A DNA stretch of 64,000 nucleotides. Source: Hyphomicrobium sp. NDB2Meth4 (GTDB lineage: Bacteria > Pseudomonadota > Alphaproteobacteria > Rhizobiales > Hyphomicrobiaceae). The stretch is taken from contig NZ_FPEJ01000009.1 of NCBI RefSeq assembly GCF_900117445.1, positions 62,001 to 126,000 on the forward strand, read 5' to 3'. This document shows positions 24,150 through 35,177 of this stretch, in pieces. Both the position numbers and the translations under genes were made by a program. Below the pieces are notes generated by a model. The model was not told the origin of the DNA. It saw only the letters and a list, made by a program, of their open reading frames with translations, and made no database searches. The stretch's first letter is position 1, and each line of letters begins with the position of its first letter.

Positions 24150-25010
24150 ATGTTGAAATTCATTTCGAAGCAGTGGCGCGGGGATGCCCCGTTCTGGCTC
24201 AGCGTGCTCGTCATTTCTCTGCTGTTGCCCTGGATCGTCATGCTCGGCGGATTGAGCTGGCTGGGCGACTTCACGATCGGGCAGACACCGTCAAACAGCA
24301 TGCTCATCGCTGCACTGCTGTTTGCGCTGATCGCGGCGGTGACGGCATGGCAGCTGGTTGGCACCTGGCGTGCAACATCGAAGACGAAAGCGCCAAGCCG
24401 CTCCTGGTTCACGCGTTGGATGGGCCGGGCGGTCGCGCTGTCGAGCCTTGCACTAGCTCTGTTCGCTTTTGCAGGACTGCCCGGCAATATGGCCGGCTAT
24501 TACGCCGAGGCGACCGATGCCGATTGGATCGGACAGCAGGAGCACTCGGTCACTGTCGATGGCGATACGGTCGTCATCACCGGGTTCATGTCATGGGGCC
24601 TGCACGACGAATTCGTGGCGGCTTTGCGCGACAATCCCAACATCACGAATGTCGTGCTGGATAGCCCCGGCGGGCACTATGCCGTGGGATTGCGTCTTGG
24701 AGATATGATCCGAGCCCGCAATCTGGATACCAGCACGACGTCGATGTGCGGCAGCGCATGCATCTATGCGTTCATGGGCGGCAATCAACGCATACTGGGA
24801 GAGGGCGCGAAGCTCGGGTTTCATGCCATGGCTGGCAATACGCAGGTCGCGCTCGACCGTTTACAGGCGCACGCCGCGAACTTGCTGCAGGGCGCCGGCG
24901 TGCCGGAAGAATTCACCACGCGCATCTTCGCCACGCCAGCCGATGACGTCTGGTACCCCACTGTGCGGGAGCTGCGCCAAGCGAACGTGATCACGGACGT
25001 CGAAGGCTGA
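24150..25010 (+). CDS. Membrane-anchored ClpP/crotonase-fold serine protease-like protein
   Basis: A 286-residue protein with three N-terminal transmembrane helices (about 16-36, 51-70, 94-116). An exported domain with the ClpP/SppA fold follows: NITNVVLDSPGGHYAVGLRLG, then S202 in SMCGSACIYAFMGG at the nucleophile position and H225 in LGFHAMAG. The pattern matches COG3904-type predicted periplasmic proteins. A Ser-His pair is visible, but the third catalytic residue is not certain. The start ATG 24150 lacks a strong ribosome site. The substrate is unknown; envelope protein turnover is inference. Confidence 0.78.
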   Translation: MLKFISKQWRGDAPFWLSVLVISLLLPWIVMLGGLSWLGDFTIGQTPSNSMLIAALLFALIAAVTAWQLVGTWRATSKTKAPSRSWFTRWMGRAVALSSLALALFAFAGLPGNMAGYYAEATDADWIGQQEHSVTVDGDTVVITGFMSWGLHDEFVAALRDNPNITNVVLDSPGGHYAVGLRLGDMIRARNLDTSTTSMCGSACIYAFMGGNQRILGEGAKLGFHAMAGNTQVALDRLQAHAANLLQGAGVPEEFTTRIFATPADDVWYPTVRELRQANVITDVEG

Positions 25011-25028
25011 GGGGCCGAGGCGCGGCGG

Positions 25029-26027
25029 CTATCGGGGAGCCGCGGCGAGATTGGCGAGCGACGGCGACACGGTCGTGATGTCGTATTTGCGATCGAGCGT
25101 TGCCTGATCGGACGACTTGCGGCGCAGCGAATAGAGAAACTCGTCGACGAACGGACGGGAGACGCCGATCGGGCCGGAGGCTGCTGCATTCGCCTGTGCC
25201 TGCATCGTGTCGAGACCAGCCGACAGATGCTCCATGCAGGTGATGCGCGAGAAGATCATGTCCTTGATGTCGGTGCGCGGGCGGCAGGCTTGGCCGTAGC
25301 CGTTGGAGACTTTTGCTCCAGCCTTGGCGGGGAAGTAGAGCTGTTCCTTGCGGCCGCCGCGCTTCTTCACGCGCTGATGCTGGCTGCCCCAGAAGCAGAT
25401 CATGTCCCGGCCGTCGACCTGGCGCTGGCCGAGATACACGACCTGATGGCCGCTTTCGGAAGCGCCGACATTGTCGTTCCAGAACATTTTCAGGAAGTCG
25501 CCAGGGCGTGCGTAGGCGAGCTTGTCGTCGCGGAAGCTCATGCCGACGCCGGTGTGCTTGAAGAGAGCGGCAGCGCCCGCGCCATTTGAATTGAAAATCC
25601 CGAACAGGCCCTGGCCGTCGACCAGTTGCGTGCCATCGGCGGCGCGCTGCCTGGCGTCCAGCGTGCGCAGCTGATCTGGCGTCAGATTGATCCGGCCATC
25701 GTTCTGCAGCGTCGCGACAAGGTGAGCGAACAGCGCGTAAGTGGCGCTGGTGCAGTGTGAAGGATGACCGTCGTAGACGCGCAGCTCCCAGCGACCGTTG
25801 CCGACGTTGTGCGCTTGCAGCGTCGGGGCCACGAAATCGGAGCCAATACTGTAGCCGCCGCCCGTAGGCAGTCCGGCAATGATGTCGAGGACCATCGCGT
25901 TGTAGTCGACGCCAGCGCAACGACGCGCGCTGTAGGGTCCGGCGTTGGCAATGCCGGCGCATGACACAAGCGCGACGGCTGCAGCCAGTGCGCGTACGAC
26001 GCGCACGACCGGAAAGCTGGTCCCCAT
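25029..26027 (-). CDS. Exported protein, possibly papain/NlpC-P60-like
   Basis: A 332-residue protein with a signal peptide (cleavage after AGIANA, about residue 29). C92 sits at the start of a helix (SHCTSATYALFAHLVATL) and H194 in a strand after a Gly/Asp turn (RPGDFLKMFWNDN, SGHQVVYLG). This is the order and spacing of papain-fold amidases such as NlpC/P60 or CHAP proteins. Trp/Gly-rich strands and further Cys residues (ICFWGS, GQACRP, ITCME) suggest disulfides. No named family is recognised; the amidase idea is inference. It is convergent with the ClpP-like gene, 18 bp apart. Confidence 0.65.
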   Translation of the reverse strand: MGTSFPVVRVVRALAAAVALVSCAGIANAGPYSARRCAGVDYNAMVLDIIAGLPTGGGYSIGSDFVAPTLQAHNVGNGRWELRVYDGHPSHCTSATYALFAHLVATLQNDGRINLTPDQLRTLDARQRAADGTQLVDGQGLFGIFNSNGAGAAALFKHTGVGMSFRDDKLAYARPGDFLKMFWNDNVGASESGHQVVYLGQRQVDGRDMICFWGSQHQRVKKRGGRKEQLYFPAKAGAKVSNGYGQACRPRTDIKDMIFSRITCMEHLSAGLDTMQAQANAAASGPIGVSRPFVDEFLYSLRRKSSDQATLDRKYDITTVSPSLANLAAAPR

Positions 26028-26168
26028 ACTGATCTTCCCCCGAGAAATGATCTGTTAACCCCGCTATTGCACCCCTGCTCGCGGCAGATTAGCGGCGCTT
26101 TCCCGTGGCGAGTCGTCTCGCATTTGCTCAAATGGAGTTTGGCGCGATCAGTGTGGCCCTAATGCTTC

Positions 26169-26768
26169 ATGAGTAGCGGCGAAAGGCCCGTAAATTGGGG
26201 CATGACACGACCGCGAGCGATGGCCGCAATGCTCCGACGATTGATGAAACGCTGGGTGAAAAACGAAAAATCGCCGCGCGAATTGTTCGTGCACGAGGAC
26301 GATTGGGGCCAGATTGAGGTGCTTCCGGCCTCTTGCCGCGCTTGGTGCGAGGCAGAATTTGCGCGCATCGCACGCTTTGCGACAGCGCATGCAGCGGGCG
26401 GCGATGGCGGCTGGACCGATATTTACGTGCGCGCAGAGGCGCCGATGACGCTGGCTTCGCTGCGCCTGTCGTTTGCTGACACCATTACGGCATTGGCGGC
26501 GCGGCTGGAGGCGTTCGATATCGTCACGAGCGGCACGTTCTCCGCGCCAGGGCCGGTGGCGCGCGTTGCGGCATTCGGGCCGGAAGGGAGTGTCGGTATC
26601 GTCATCATTCCAGATGCGAGCGGTGCCATCGTCGATGCGATGACGCTGGTGTGCAACGGAAGCGAGAGCGCGTGTCGCGAGGTCAGGCGCGCGGTGACGA
26701 TGATCTCATCTGCGCAGCCGCTGCTGATCGTAGAATGGAACAGGCTCACGCTGTCACTCGACGCGTGA
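26169..26768 (+). CDS. Hypothetical soluble protein
   Basis: A 199-residue protein with a basic N-terminus (RRLMKRWVKNEKSP). Mixed alpha/beta sequence follows, with ELFVHEDDWGQIEVLPASCRAWCEAEFARI near residues 40-65. No signal peptide or catalytic motif is seen. ATG 26169, 26202 and 26220 are all possible starts, and none has a strong ribosome site. I do not recognise the family. Codon use is like the neighbours, which supports a real gene. Confidence 0.6.
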   Translation: MSSGERPVNWGMTRPRAMAAMLRRLMKRWVKNEKSPRELFVHEDDWGQIEVLPASCRAWCEAEFARIARFATAHAAGGDGGWTDIYVRAEAPMTLASLRLSFADTITALAARLEAFDIVTSGTFSAPGPVARVAAFGPEGSVGIVIIPDASGAIVDAMTLVCNGSESACREVRRAVTMISSAQPLLIVEWNRLTLSLDA

Positions 26769-26803
26769 GCCCGTTCGAACGGCGCGTATCGCTCGTCACA
26801 TCG

Positions 26804-27931
26804 TCAGGCTGCACCGATAAGCCGCTTGGCGCGCAGCCATCCGCTCTTCTGCTTCGCGGGCTGCGGCTTGCTCGGCTCTTGGGGCTTTGCCAGCGTTCCA
26901 TGGATGAGATCGTGGACGTACTGGAGCTTGGCAATGGCCGGCTCGGAAATGATGAAAGGATAAAGGTCGGGCTGACCCATGCTTCGATTGAGGCTGTTGA
27001 CCGCAAAGGTGATCGGCAGCCACGCCTCCATCAGCGCGGTGACATTCGCTGCGCGATAGGGATTGTGATCGACAGTGGCGCTCGGCGCTTCCTCGATGCG
27101 CGGATTTACCGACAGATGGAACGCGTACGCCATCTCCAGCGTGTCGACGATGTGCAGATAGTGCGCCCAGGTTTCGGCGAAGTCCTCCCAGGGGTGCATC
27201 GTCGCGTATGCGGAGACGAAATTGAGCTGCCAGTTCGGCGCCGGGCCGTTGTCGTAATAGTGCTGGAGCGCGGCGGAGTAATCGGAGCTCTCGTCGCCGA
27301 AGACGGCGCGGAAGCTCTCCAACTCGCCACCATCGCGCACAAGCCGATCCCAATAATAGTGCCCGACCTCGTGCCGAAAGTGACCGAGCAATGTGCGGTA
27401 GGGTTCGTGCAGGAACGTGCGCGTCTGTTCGCGCGCTACGTCATCGGCCTCGCGCAGCGAGATGGTGACGATACCATCATCATGGCCCGTCATGATCCGC
27501 TGCTCGGGAGCGTCGGCGAGGAAGTCGAACACCAACGGTGACTGTTCACCGCTCGCCTGCGAGGGCATCGGAAGCTTCAGCTTGATGAGCGAATAAACGA
27601 GGCGGCGCTTTGCCTGTTCGATCCGCTGCCACAAAGCGTGGTGCGAGGGATCTGAGATATCAGGAATGGTGCGGTTGTGCTGGCAGGCGCGGCAGTGCGT
27701 GGCGCCGCTGTCGGTGCGCACGAGCCAGTTACAGGCATGCACCTCCCAGTTGGCGCAGAAGCGGTAACGCTTGCCGGGATCGGCTAGTGCGATCCACTTG
27801 TCTGCGTCCGGCTTTACCGCGCTTATGACTTCGAGCTCGGGAATGTAGCCGGTGTTATGCTGACAGCGCTCGCAGCGCGTGTTTTCAAAGTAGAGCGGGT
27901 TACCGCAATTCTGACAGGCGAACAGCTTCAT
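26804..27931 (-). CDS. Putative zinc-binding metallopeptidase (Peptidase_Mx) with zinc ribbon
   Basis: A 375-residue protein. The N-terminal zinc ribbon has C6-x2-C9 and C20-x2-C23, followed by further Cys at 59, 67, 80 and 83. The metalloprotease core has H187-E188-V-G-H191 (HExxH) in a helix, followed by WEDFAETWAHYLHIVDTLE, which supplies the third ligand in this family, and a Lys/Pro tail. It is cytoplasmic by sequence. The family is uncharacterised, but motif and length agree. ATG 27931 gives MKLFACQNCG, the usual family start. Confidence 0.85.
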   Translation of the reverse strand: MKLFACQNCGNPLYFENTRCERCQHNTGYIPELEVISAVKPDADKWIALADPGKRYRFCANWEVHACNWLVRTDSGATHCRACQHNRTIPDISDPSHHALWQRIEQAKRRLVYSLIKLKLPMPSQASGEQSPLVFDFLADAPEQRIMTGHDDGIVTISLREADDVAREQTRTFLHEPYRTLLGHFRHEVGHYYWDRLVRDGGELESFRAVFGDESSDYSAALQHYYDNGPAPNWQLNFVSAYATMHPWEDFAETWAHYLHIVDTLEMAYAFHLSVNPRIEEAPSATVDHNPYRAANVTALMEAWLPITFAVNSLNRSMGQPDLYPFIISEPAIAKLQYVHDLIHGTLAKPQEPSKPQPAKQKSGWLRAKRLIGAA

Positions 27932-28093
27932 GGGGCTCCCGCTGCAATCAATTCCTGGCGCGTCTAAAGTCGCCCCGAGCCTACCCTTGCTCAGTGCGCG
28001 GCATATAAATCTCCTGGAGCGAATTTGGTTCTCAGGCGAAAAAATAAAATCGGAGATTGCCCATATTTTCAGCGAAAGCCCCGCTCATCAGGG

Positions 28094-28525
28094 CTATTCG
28101 ACCGGAAACTGGGGCGTGTCGGACAGGTGATCGATGATCCTGTAGTTCCATAACGGGACCGCCATCCCTGCAGCGGTGCCGGCGAGGTAGACCTCCATGT
28201 AGTCGGCATGCTCGAGGGCATCGGTGTCGAGCCAGACGGTGCCTCCGATGGGAACCCTTTCACCTTTGCGGTGACAGGCCACGGCAAAGCTGACGATCTC
28301 GTCTGGAGCCAGTTCGCCGGTCGCATTCTTGAAGATGCGCAGCACCTGGCCCTCGACCAGGCAAGTGCCGGGTTCCTTGTTCGGCGCGTCGACCTTGGTG
28401 ATGGCGATCTGCACATGATAGGGCGCGCCTTCCCGCGCCTTGCGATAGACCTCGGGAGGCATCATGGCGTTGGCGGTTCCAGCGAGAAGAAGAAGCAGCA
28501 GAGCTGAACGCAGAATGGCACGCAT
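28094..28525 (-). CDS. Small exported hypothetical protein
   Basis: A 143-residue protein with a signal peptide (MRAILRSALLLLLLAGTANA, cleavage near residue 20). The mature domain is beta-rich, about 120 residues with two Cys (GTCLVEGQVLRIFK, FAVACHRKGERV) that may pair. ATG 28525 follows GAGG; the in-frame TTG at 28537 is less likely. No family is recognised; it resembles small periplasmic proteins of the NTR-like type in layout only. Confidence 0.65.
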   Translation of the reverse strand: MRAILRSALLLLLLAGTANAMMPPEVYRKAREGAPYHVQIAITKVDAPNKEPGTCLVEGQVLRIFKNATGELAPDEIVSFAVACHRKGERVPIGGTVWLDTDALEHADYMEVYLAGTAAGMAVPLWNYRIIDHLSDTPQFPVE

Positions 28526-28845
28526 TGGACCTCGCAATGAGGGCTATGTCTGAAGGCGTCACGCTCGTCTCCGACGTTGAGGTGATTGTCCCACGACGGG
28601 TGTTCAAGGTCACCAGCGCTGCACGGGCAGTGCCCAATCCATTTCTTTCGAACATTTGAGATCGGAAAAGTCAGGCGCGCCGGGCGCCCTTTGATGCAGC
28701 ACAAGCGAGGGATCGGCTCGGCTGGCTAATGTCTCTGAACAGAGCGGATTGTCCGAGATGCGCGCATTCGGTGCCTGATCTTGGTGCGACGCTTTGTCTT
28801 GCCTCGCGTGCAGCGTGCGCATACGGTGAATACAAAGGAAACGCC

Positions 28846-29145
28846 ATGGGGGATGCCATGATGTCAGAAACATGCACCCGTGAAATCTCCAAAGCCGACG
28901 TGGAGCGATTTCTGTTCGGCAAGCACATTACCGCCTGCCCTGCTTGCGGCAGGTTCCGGTCCCAGTGCGATCTCGACGTGCAGTCGATCACCTGCCAGCG
29001 GGCGCCGGCCACGGCGACGAGCCTGCCGACCGATGCGGCTCCAGTGGACGTGTTGATGGTGGTCTGCCAGAACTGCGGGGCCATTCAGTTCCACGACCGC
29101 ACGGTCGTCGCTAAGTGGCTGGACTGCCAGCGCCGCGCGAAGTAA
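28846..29145 (+). CDS. Small zinc-ribbon protein
   Basis: A 99-residue protein with two Cys pairs, CPACGRFRSQC at about residue 30 and CQNCGAIQF at about residue 74, typical of a zinc ribbon split by a linker, plus a helical start (REISKADVERFLFGKH). ATG 28846 is preferred because AAAGGA lies six bases upstream; a longer frame from 28729 would add Cys-rich but poorly started sequence. It lies 33 bp before the FKBP gene. The function is unknown. Confidence 0.65.
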   Translation: MGDAMMSETCTREISKADVERFLFGKHITACPACGRFRSQCDLDVQSITCQRAPATATSLPTDAAPVDVLMVVCQNCGAIQFHDRTVVAKWLDCQRRAK

Positions 29146-29178
29146 CTGCGGGCGTTAGGAACTCATCGGAGGAAACGT

Positions 29179-29634
29179 ATGGCCGCTTTATCGCGTCGGG
29201 GCGCCGCTGTGGCCCTCGCGCTCATTGCCCTGCTCGGCGTCTCGATGACCGCCGCGTCCACTCCCACGCTTGCACAAGGAGCCCCTACCGTGACGGATTC
29301 CGGACTGATCCTCGCCGATAGCAAGGTCGGCACCGGCGCCGAAGCAAAGGCCGGCAAGCTGTGCGTCATGCACTACACCGGCTGGCTGTATAACAATGGC
29401 ACGAAGGGCACGAAGTTCGACTCCTCGGTCGACCGGGGCGAGCCTTTCTCGTTCCGCCTTGGTCAGGGCCAGGTGATCAAGGGCTGGGACGAGGGTGTTG
29501 CCGGCATGAAGGTGGGCGGTAAGCGCACGCTGATCATCCCTGCCGCTCTCGGCTATGGCGCGCGCGGTGCAGGCGGTGTGATCCCGCCGAACGCGACGCT
29601 GATGTTCGACGTCGAGCTGCTCGACGTGAAGTGA
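29179..29634 (+). CDS. FKBP-type peptidyl-prolyl cis-trans isomerase, exported
   Basis: A 151-residue protein with a signal peptide (cleavage after STPTLAQG, about residue 33) and one complete FKBP domain: MHYTGWLYN, KFDSSVDRGEPFSFRLGQGQVIKGWDEG split over the active cleft, KVGGKRTLIIPAALGYGARG, and the end IPPNATLMFDVELLDVK. It speeds proline isomerisation during folding in the periplasm. GGAGG precedes ATG 29179 and an intrinsic terminator follows. The zinc-ribbon gene just upstream may share the transcript. Confidence 0.95.
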   Translation: MAALSRRGAAVALALIALLGVSMTAASTPTLAQGAPTVTDSGLILADSKVGTGAEAKAGKLCVMHYTGWLYNNGTKGTKFDSSVDRGEPFSFRLGQGQVIKGWDEGVAGMKVGGKRTLIIPAALGYGARGAGGVIPPNATLMFDVELLDVK

Positions 29635-29660
29635 GCGCTCACGGTTTTTGAATCAGACTG

Positions 29661-29695
29661 ACGCCGTCCGGCAGATCGCGGGGCGGCGTTTTTTT
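29661..29695 (+). terminator. Intrinsic terminator after the FKBP gene
   Basis: A stem of ACGCCG (29661-29666) with CGGCGT (29684-29689), extended inward by three pairs, is followed by seven T residues (29689-29695). Confidence 0.8.
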
Positions 29696-29807
29696 GTTGC
29701 GTCAAGGCAGACCGTGCGTCCGGCGTTGGACAGCACAAACGCGAGATGCACGGCCTCAAGAGCCGTGCAGCAAGGATTTCGTCGAATCAGGGAACGGAGA
29801 CGCCCGG

Positions 29808-30101
29808 CTACTTCAGCGGGGCCTGCTCGCAGTTGTCCTCGCAGCCGATCGGATAGCCCCACGCGGGGTAGTACGGCGGCTGGATGTAGTAGGGCCGCGG
29901 CTGACGCATCTCGGCGGCCGGGCGCCAGTCTCCCGAGTTGTAGTAGGGATAATAGCGCGGCGTTTCGTAAACGTAGGGATAGCGATCCGGCGCGTCAGGA
30001 TCCCTGTCGCGATGGAACCAGCCCGCGCTTGCAGGCGCGGTGGCATAAAGGCCCGCCGTGAGAGCTAGACCGAGAATGGCTGACGCTGTGTTCAATCGCA
30101 T
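29808..30101 (-). CDS. Small secreted Tyr/Pro-rich protein
   Basis: A 97-residue protein with a signal peptide (cleavage after ATAPASA, about residue 25). The mature chain is rich in Tyr, Pro, Arg and Asp (FHRDRDPDAPDRYPYVYE, YYPYYNSGDWRP, YYIQPPYYPAWGYP), with two Cys near the end (CEDNC). ATG 30101 starts the signal; GGGGTGCTCC lies upstream. It is like the YYRPV protein at 549-884 in style but not in repeat. No function is known. Confidence 0.65.
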   Translation of the reverse strand: MRLNTASAILGLALTAGLYATAPASAGWFHRDRDPDAPDRYPYVYETPRYYPYYNSGDWRPAAEMRQPRPYYIQPPYYPAWGYPIGCEDNCEQAPLK

Positions 30102-30245
30102 GGAGCACCCCTGAATCACTTAAGGTTAGGCGATTCACGTCAAGCCGCACAATGACCGGGGGGCCGCACCCCCGCAGGAAAATAACGCCATGAAAGACCT
30201 CAATTTTGCGGGTGGCCCGGCCGGACGCTCCCCGTTTGCGGGTAG

Positions 30246-30869
30246 CTAGAGGATGATCAGGGCCGCCAAGATCGCCGCGGCGGCGAATATGACGACTGGC
30301 TCGGTGAGGTTGGCGAGGGCGCCGGCGTAGAGCGCCGAGTGGCTCAGTCCGGCCCGCTCGATGGTCAGCAGCGCACGGTCGCGTTCGTCGATTTCGGTCA
30401 TGATGGCCTGGACCTCGGCGACCGTGCATGCCCCGGCAAAGTGCACGCGGAGCGGAACGAAGACGTAGCGTGTGCCGCGGAGTGCAGCGTCGAGGTCAAA
30501 GCCTTGATCACAGGGGACGCCGCGGAAACGGCTGCGGGTCGCGGGGCTCGGAATGTACCGGTGATGGACGGTGACGAAGGCGCGGTATAGTTCGACGAAG
30601 CCGGGCTTATCCTTGCGAGCGATGTCGGCTGCAACGCGTTCGCAACCGCCGTTCCACAACGGCGATTCCGGGTCGGGCTCGCACGTCATGCGCACGGCGT
30701 AACCTGATGGAATGTCGAAGCGGCCTTGGCGATCGCTGGCCTCGATGGCCGCCCAAATCACACCACCGGCTATTATGGCGCCCAGCAGGAAGCGCCAATT
30801 GCGCCTTGCGTTGCCCGCGAGTCCAGCGAGCGCTTCCCGGCTCCGTCTCAGGTTTTCTTTTGCAGTCAT
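30246..30869 (-). CDS. Membrane protein with central exported domain, unknown function
   Basis: A 207-residue protein with a transmembrane helix near the N-terminus (about 24-43, FLLGAIIAGGVIWAAIEAS). An exported domain with three Cys follows (MTCEPDPESPLWNGGCERV, GVPCDQGFD, GACTVAEV), then a second helix at the C-terminus (VVIFAAAAILAALIIL). ATG 30869 is set by GAGGGAACGCA. No family is recognised. The 288-bp gap to the next gene (30870-31157) holds AT-rich, probably promoter, sequence and no gene I can support. Confidence 0.65.
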   Translation of the reverse strand: MTAKENLRRSREALAGLAGNARRNWRFLLGAIIAGGVIWAAIEASDRQGRFDIPSGYAVRMTCEPDPESPLWNGGCERVAADIARKDKPGFVELYRAFVTVHHRYIPSPATRSRFRGVPCDQGFDLDAALRGTRYVFVPLRVHFAGACTVAEVQAIMTEIDERDRALLTIERAGLSHSALYAGALANLTEPVVIFAAAAILAALIIL

Positions 30870-31157
30870 TGCGTTCCCTCGAGGCGTCCCCATTACCTCA
30901 TGACGGGTGGGGCCTCCACGCAAGAGCAGCCGAGTCCTGCAACATACGCACGACTTATGTACTATATTACCTGTTTTGCAGTGGCCGTCGTTCAACAAAA
31001 GTGCAATAGAGATCGCGGTGTGCACTGACAATCCGCCAATTCCTGCGGTCGATATTAGCTCACCGCCTGTCGGCGTCGTCCGGCGCTTGCATGTAAGCAC
31101 TTTTTTAGGGTGACGCGACGTACCCGCCATTCCTGCCTCCGTCGCGACGGGCTGCTC

Positions 31158-31577
31158 ATGGACACTGCTGAGCTACTCCAAAGCTTCTATCGGCATTACC
31201 GCGAGCGGCGTCTCGCGGATGCTGTGGCTCACCTTGGTGACGACTTTCTCTTCAAGGCGTACCTGCCGAACGACCCAGTCGATCCGGAACGTCCGCGCAG
31301 CCGTGCGGAATTCACCCTCATCTGTCACAAGTTTCTGGACGAATACGACATTCTCGTTTTCGAGCCGGGCCGGTTCAGTTTCGACGGCGATGTCGCGTCG
31401 GTTGAGGTGCGCGCCACCTTTTGCCACAAGCGCTCGGGCAAGATCCTCGACACGACCTTCCACCACCTGTGGCGCCTGGCGGACGGCAACGTGATCGAGC
31501 TTCGGCAGGAGCACGATTCCGACCTGCTGCATGATTTTCTCAAAGATCTGGAAGATCTGGACCGGGCGGCTTCGTAA
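31158..31577 (+). CDS. NTF2/SnoaL-like protein
   Basis: A 139-residue protein with the cone-shaped NTF2-like layout: helices first (TAELLQSFYRHYRERRLADAVAHL), a strand with the pocket (DDFLFKAYLP), then a curled sheet (FEPGRFSFDGDVASVEVRATFCHKR, split across strands) and a final GNVIELRQEHDSDLL. It could be a ketosteroid-isomerase-like enzyme or a ligand-binding protein. ATG 31158 gives the normal length. It lies upstream of the methylmalonyl-CoA mutase gene but 218 bp away, so a shared role is unproven. Confidence 0.75.
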   Translation: MDTAELLQSFYRHYRERRLADAVAHLGDDFLFKAYLPNDPVDPERPRSRAEFTLICHKFLDEYDILVFEPGRFSFDGDVASVEVRATFCHKRSGKILDTTFHHLWRLADGNVIELRQEHDSDLLHDFLKDLEDLDRAAS

Positions 31578-31795
31578 GGCCGTTCTCCGGAGCTGGGGCG
31601 GCCCCTTGCCTACAGACTCTTGGCTGGCTCGGGTGCTGCCATGCAGCAAGACCATTGGCCAGACGCCCGAAATTGAGCAAACTGAGCCCCGCGGCGACGC
31701 TGCGCCCCGGCGCAGGCTGGTGCGTTTCTGCTATCTTCGTGCTAGCCAGCGGCGACGCGACTTAAGACCCAGCCAGAAAGGTTCAAGGCGAAGGA

Positions 31796-33964
<2,169 letters not shown>

Positions 33965-34123
33965 GCTCCGCCGGCCCCGCCGGATCGATCGCCGCTGCAC
34001 CGACGTTCGGCTTTGCGCAACAGTCCTTTAGGACGGTGCGGCGCAACCTCTGCTTGCCCCGAGCGTTCTGGAGACAGAAACTCGCCACGGCTTTGACGGA
34101 TGGCGCAACCTGCTGGAGGAATG

Positions 34124-34378
34124 ATGAGCGAACCACTCGAAATCGGCCTCATGGTATTCCTTGCCGAGGGCCAGGAAGGCATTGGCGCCGTGCGCGAGAC
34201 TTCGCCCGACCACATCATGGTCTACGTCGAGAACAACGGCGAGTTTCGCGTCCCCAGGTCCGCCATCCGCAGCATCCATGATGGCAAGGTGCTTCTCGAT
34301 CCCAAGCAGGTGGACAAAGCGCTGCTGACGGCCGTCGGGCACGCGCACGACAACGAGGATCCACGGCTCGTCGGATGA
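34124..34378 (+). CDS. Small PRC-barrel-like hypothetical protein
   Basis: An 84-residue protein of short beta strands (LEIGLMVFLAEG, EGIGAVRE, HIMVYVENNGEFRVPRSAI, GKVLLDP), similar in pattern to PRC-barrel/DUF2171-type small domains. It ends AVGHAHDNEDPRLVG. GGAGG (34115-34119) lies four bases before ATG 34124, and ATG 34121 is also possible. No membrane segment is present. The function is unknown. Confidence 0.65.
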   Translation: MSEPLEIGLMVFLAEGQEGIGAVRETSPDHIMVYVENNGEFRVPRSAIRSIHDGKVLLDPKQVDKALLTAVGHAHDNEDPRLVG

Positions 34379-34505
34379 TCGGCGCCCCAGCGCTGTTGTG
34401 CCAACAGGAACAGCGCCCGGGGAAGCCACCTGCGATATTGCCTCCGATAACGGCTGGCCGCCACGCCTATAGCGATGGTGGGCGGTGCGATGCTCGGGGC
34501 CATGC

Positions 34506-35039
34506 ATGCCAACGACGTTGTTTTCCATTGTCGGACTGGTCTTTTCGGCGCTGTCGCTTTTCAGCTTGAGCTTTCTTGCAAGCGTCGCCGCCGACATCGA
34601 CAGCCGGCGCGAAGCTTACGGAGATCTGGCACGGGAGATAACGCACGCGTTGGCGAGCGACTGGAAACTTGCGAGCGTCGCGCCTTACTGCTCGCAGGAG
34701 GCTCTGGAGGAGCTGTCACCGCAGGTCGCGGGCGATGGCTCGGTAGCGCGGTCGCTGGGGCCGCTCGTGCGCATCGAGACCGTCCGGGTCGAGCCGCTGT
34801 GGAAGCTTCCTGTCGGCAATCCATCGATCGGGAAGCTGGCGGATCGGCTAGCCGCGCTGATTAACAGATCGGTCAGCGTGCGGTTCGTGGCGAGATTTGC
34901 TTCCGGTGACGCCAATGTGACAGCCGGACTTAAGGCCGAGGGCGGCCGGATGAAATTGTGGCGCCTGCGCATCGAGTATCCGAATGCCGCCCCTCCCCGC
35001 CAGGACCGTCCGGTGCGGCGGGCCATAAGCTACGCGTGA
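34506..35039 (+). CDS. Hypothetical membrane-anchored protein
   Basis: A 177-residue protein with one N-terminal hydrophobic segment (TTLFSIVGLVFSALSLFSLS) that could be a signal anchor, then a mixed exported domain (EITHALASDWKLASVAPYC, RIETVRVEPLWKLPVG, VRFVARFASGDANVTAGLKAE cut into strands). ATG 34506 fits the anchor. No family is recognised. The ribosome site is weak. Confidence 0.6.
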   Translation: MPTTLFSIVGLVFSALSLFSLSFLASVAADIDSRREAYGDLAREITHALASDWKLASVAPYCSQEALEELSPQVAGDGSVARSLGPLVRIETVRVEPLWKLPVGNPSIGKLADRLAALINRSVSVRFVARFASGDANVTAGLKAEGGRMKLWRLRIEYPNAAPPRQDRPVRRAISYA

Positions 35040-35177
35040 GGGTGAACGGACCGGCGGTGCGTCGGCGACAAGCCCGCGCCAAACGGATATGCCTCATTGC
35101 CGCTTACTGTTGCGCCTGTCGCGCAAGCAGCGTAGGAAGCCGCGGAAGGAAGCCCCGTTGCGCCGGAGAATGCGCGC

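Noticed and set aside
31578-31795. Cobalamin riboswitch before the methylmalonyl-CoA mutase gene
   Set aside because: No B12-box sequence or matching stems were seen in the 218-bp leader.
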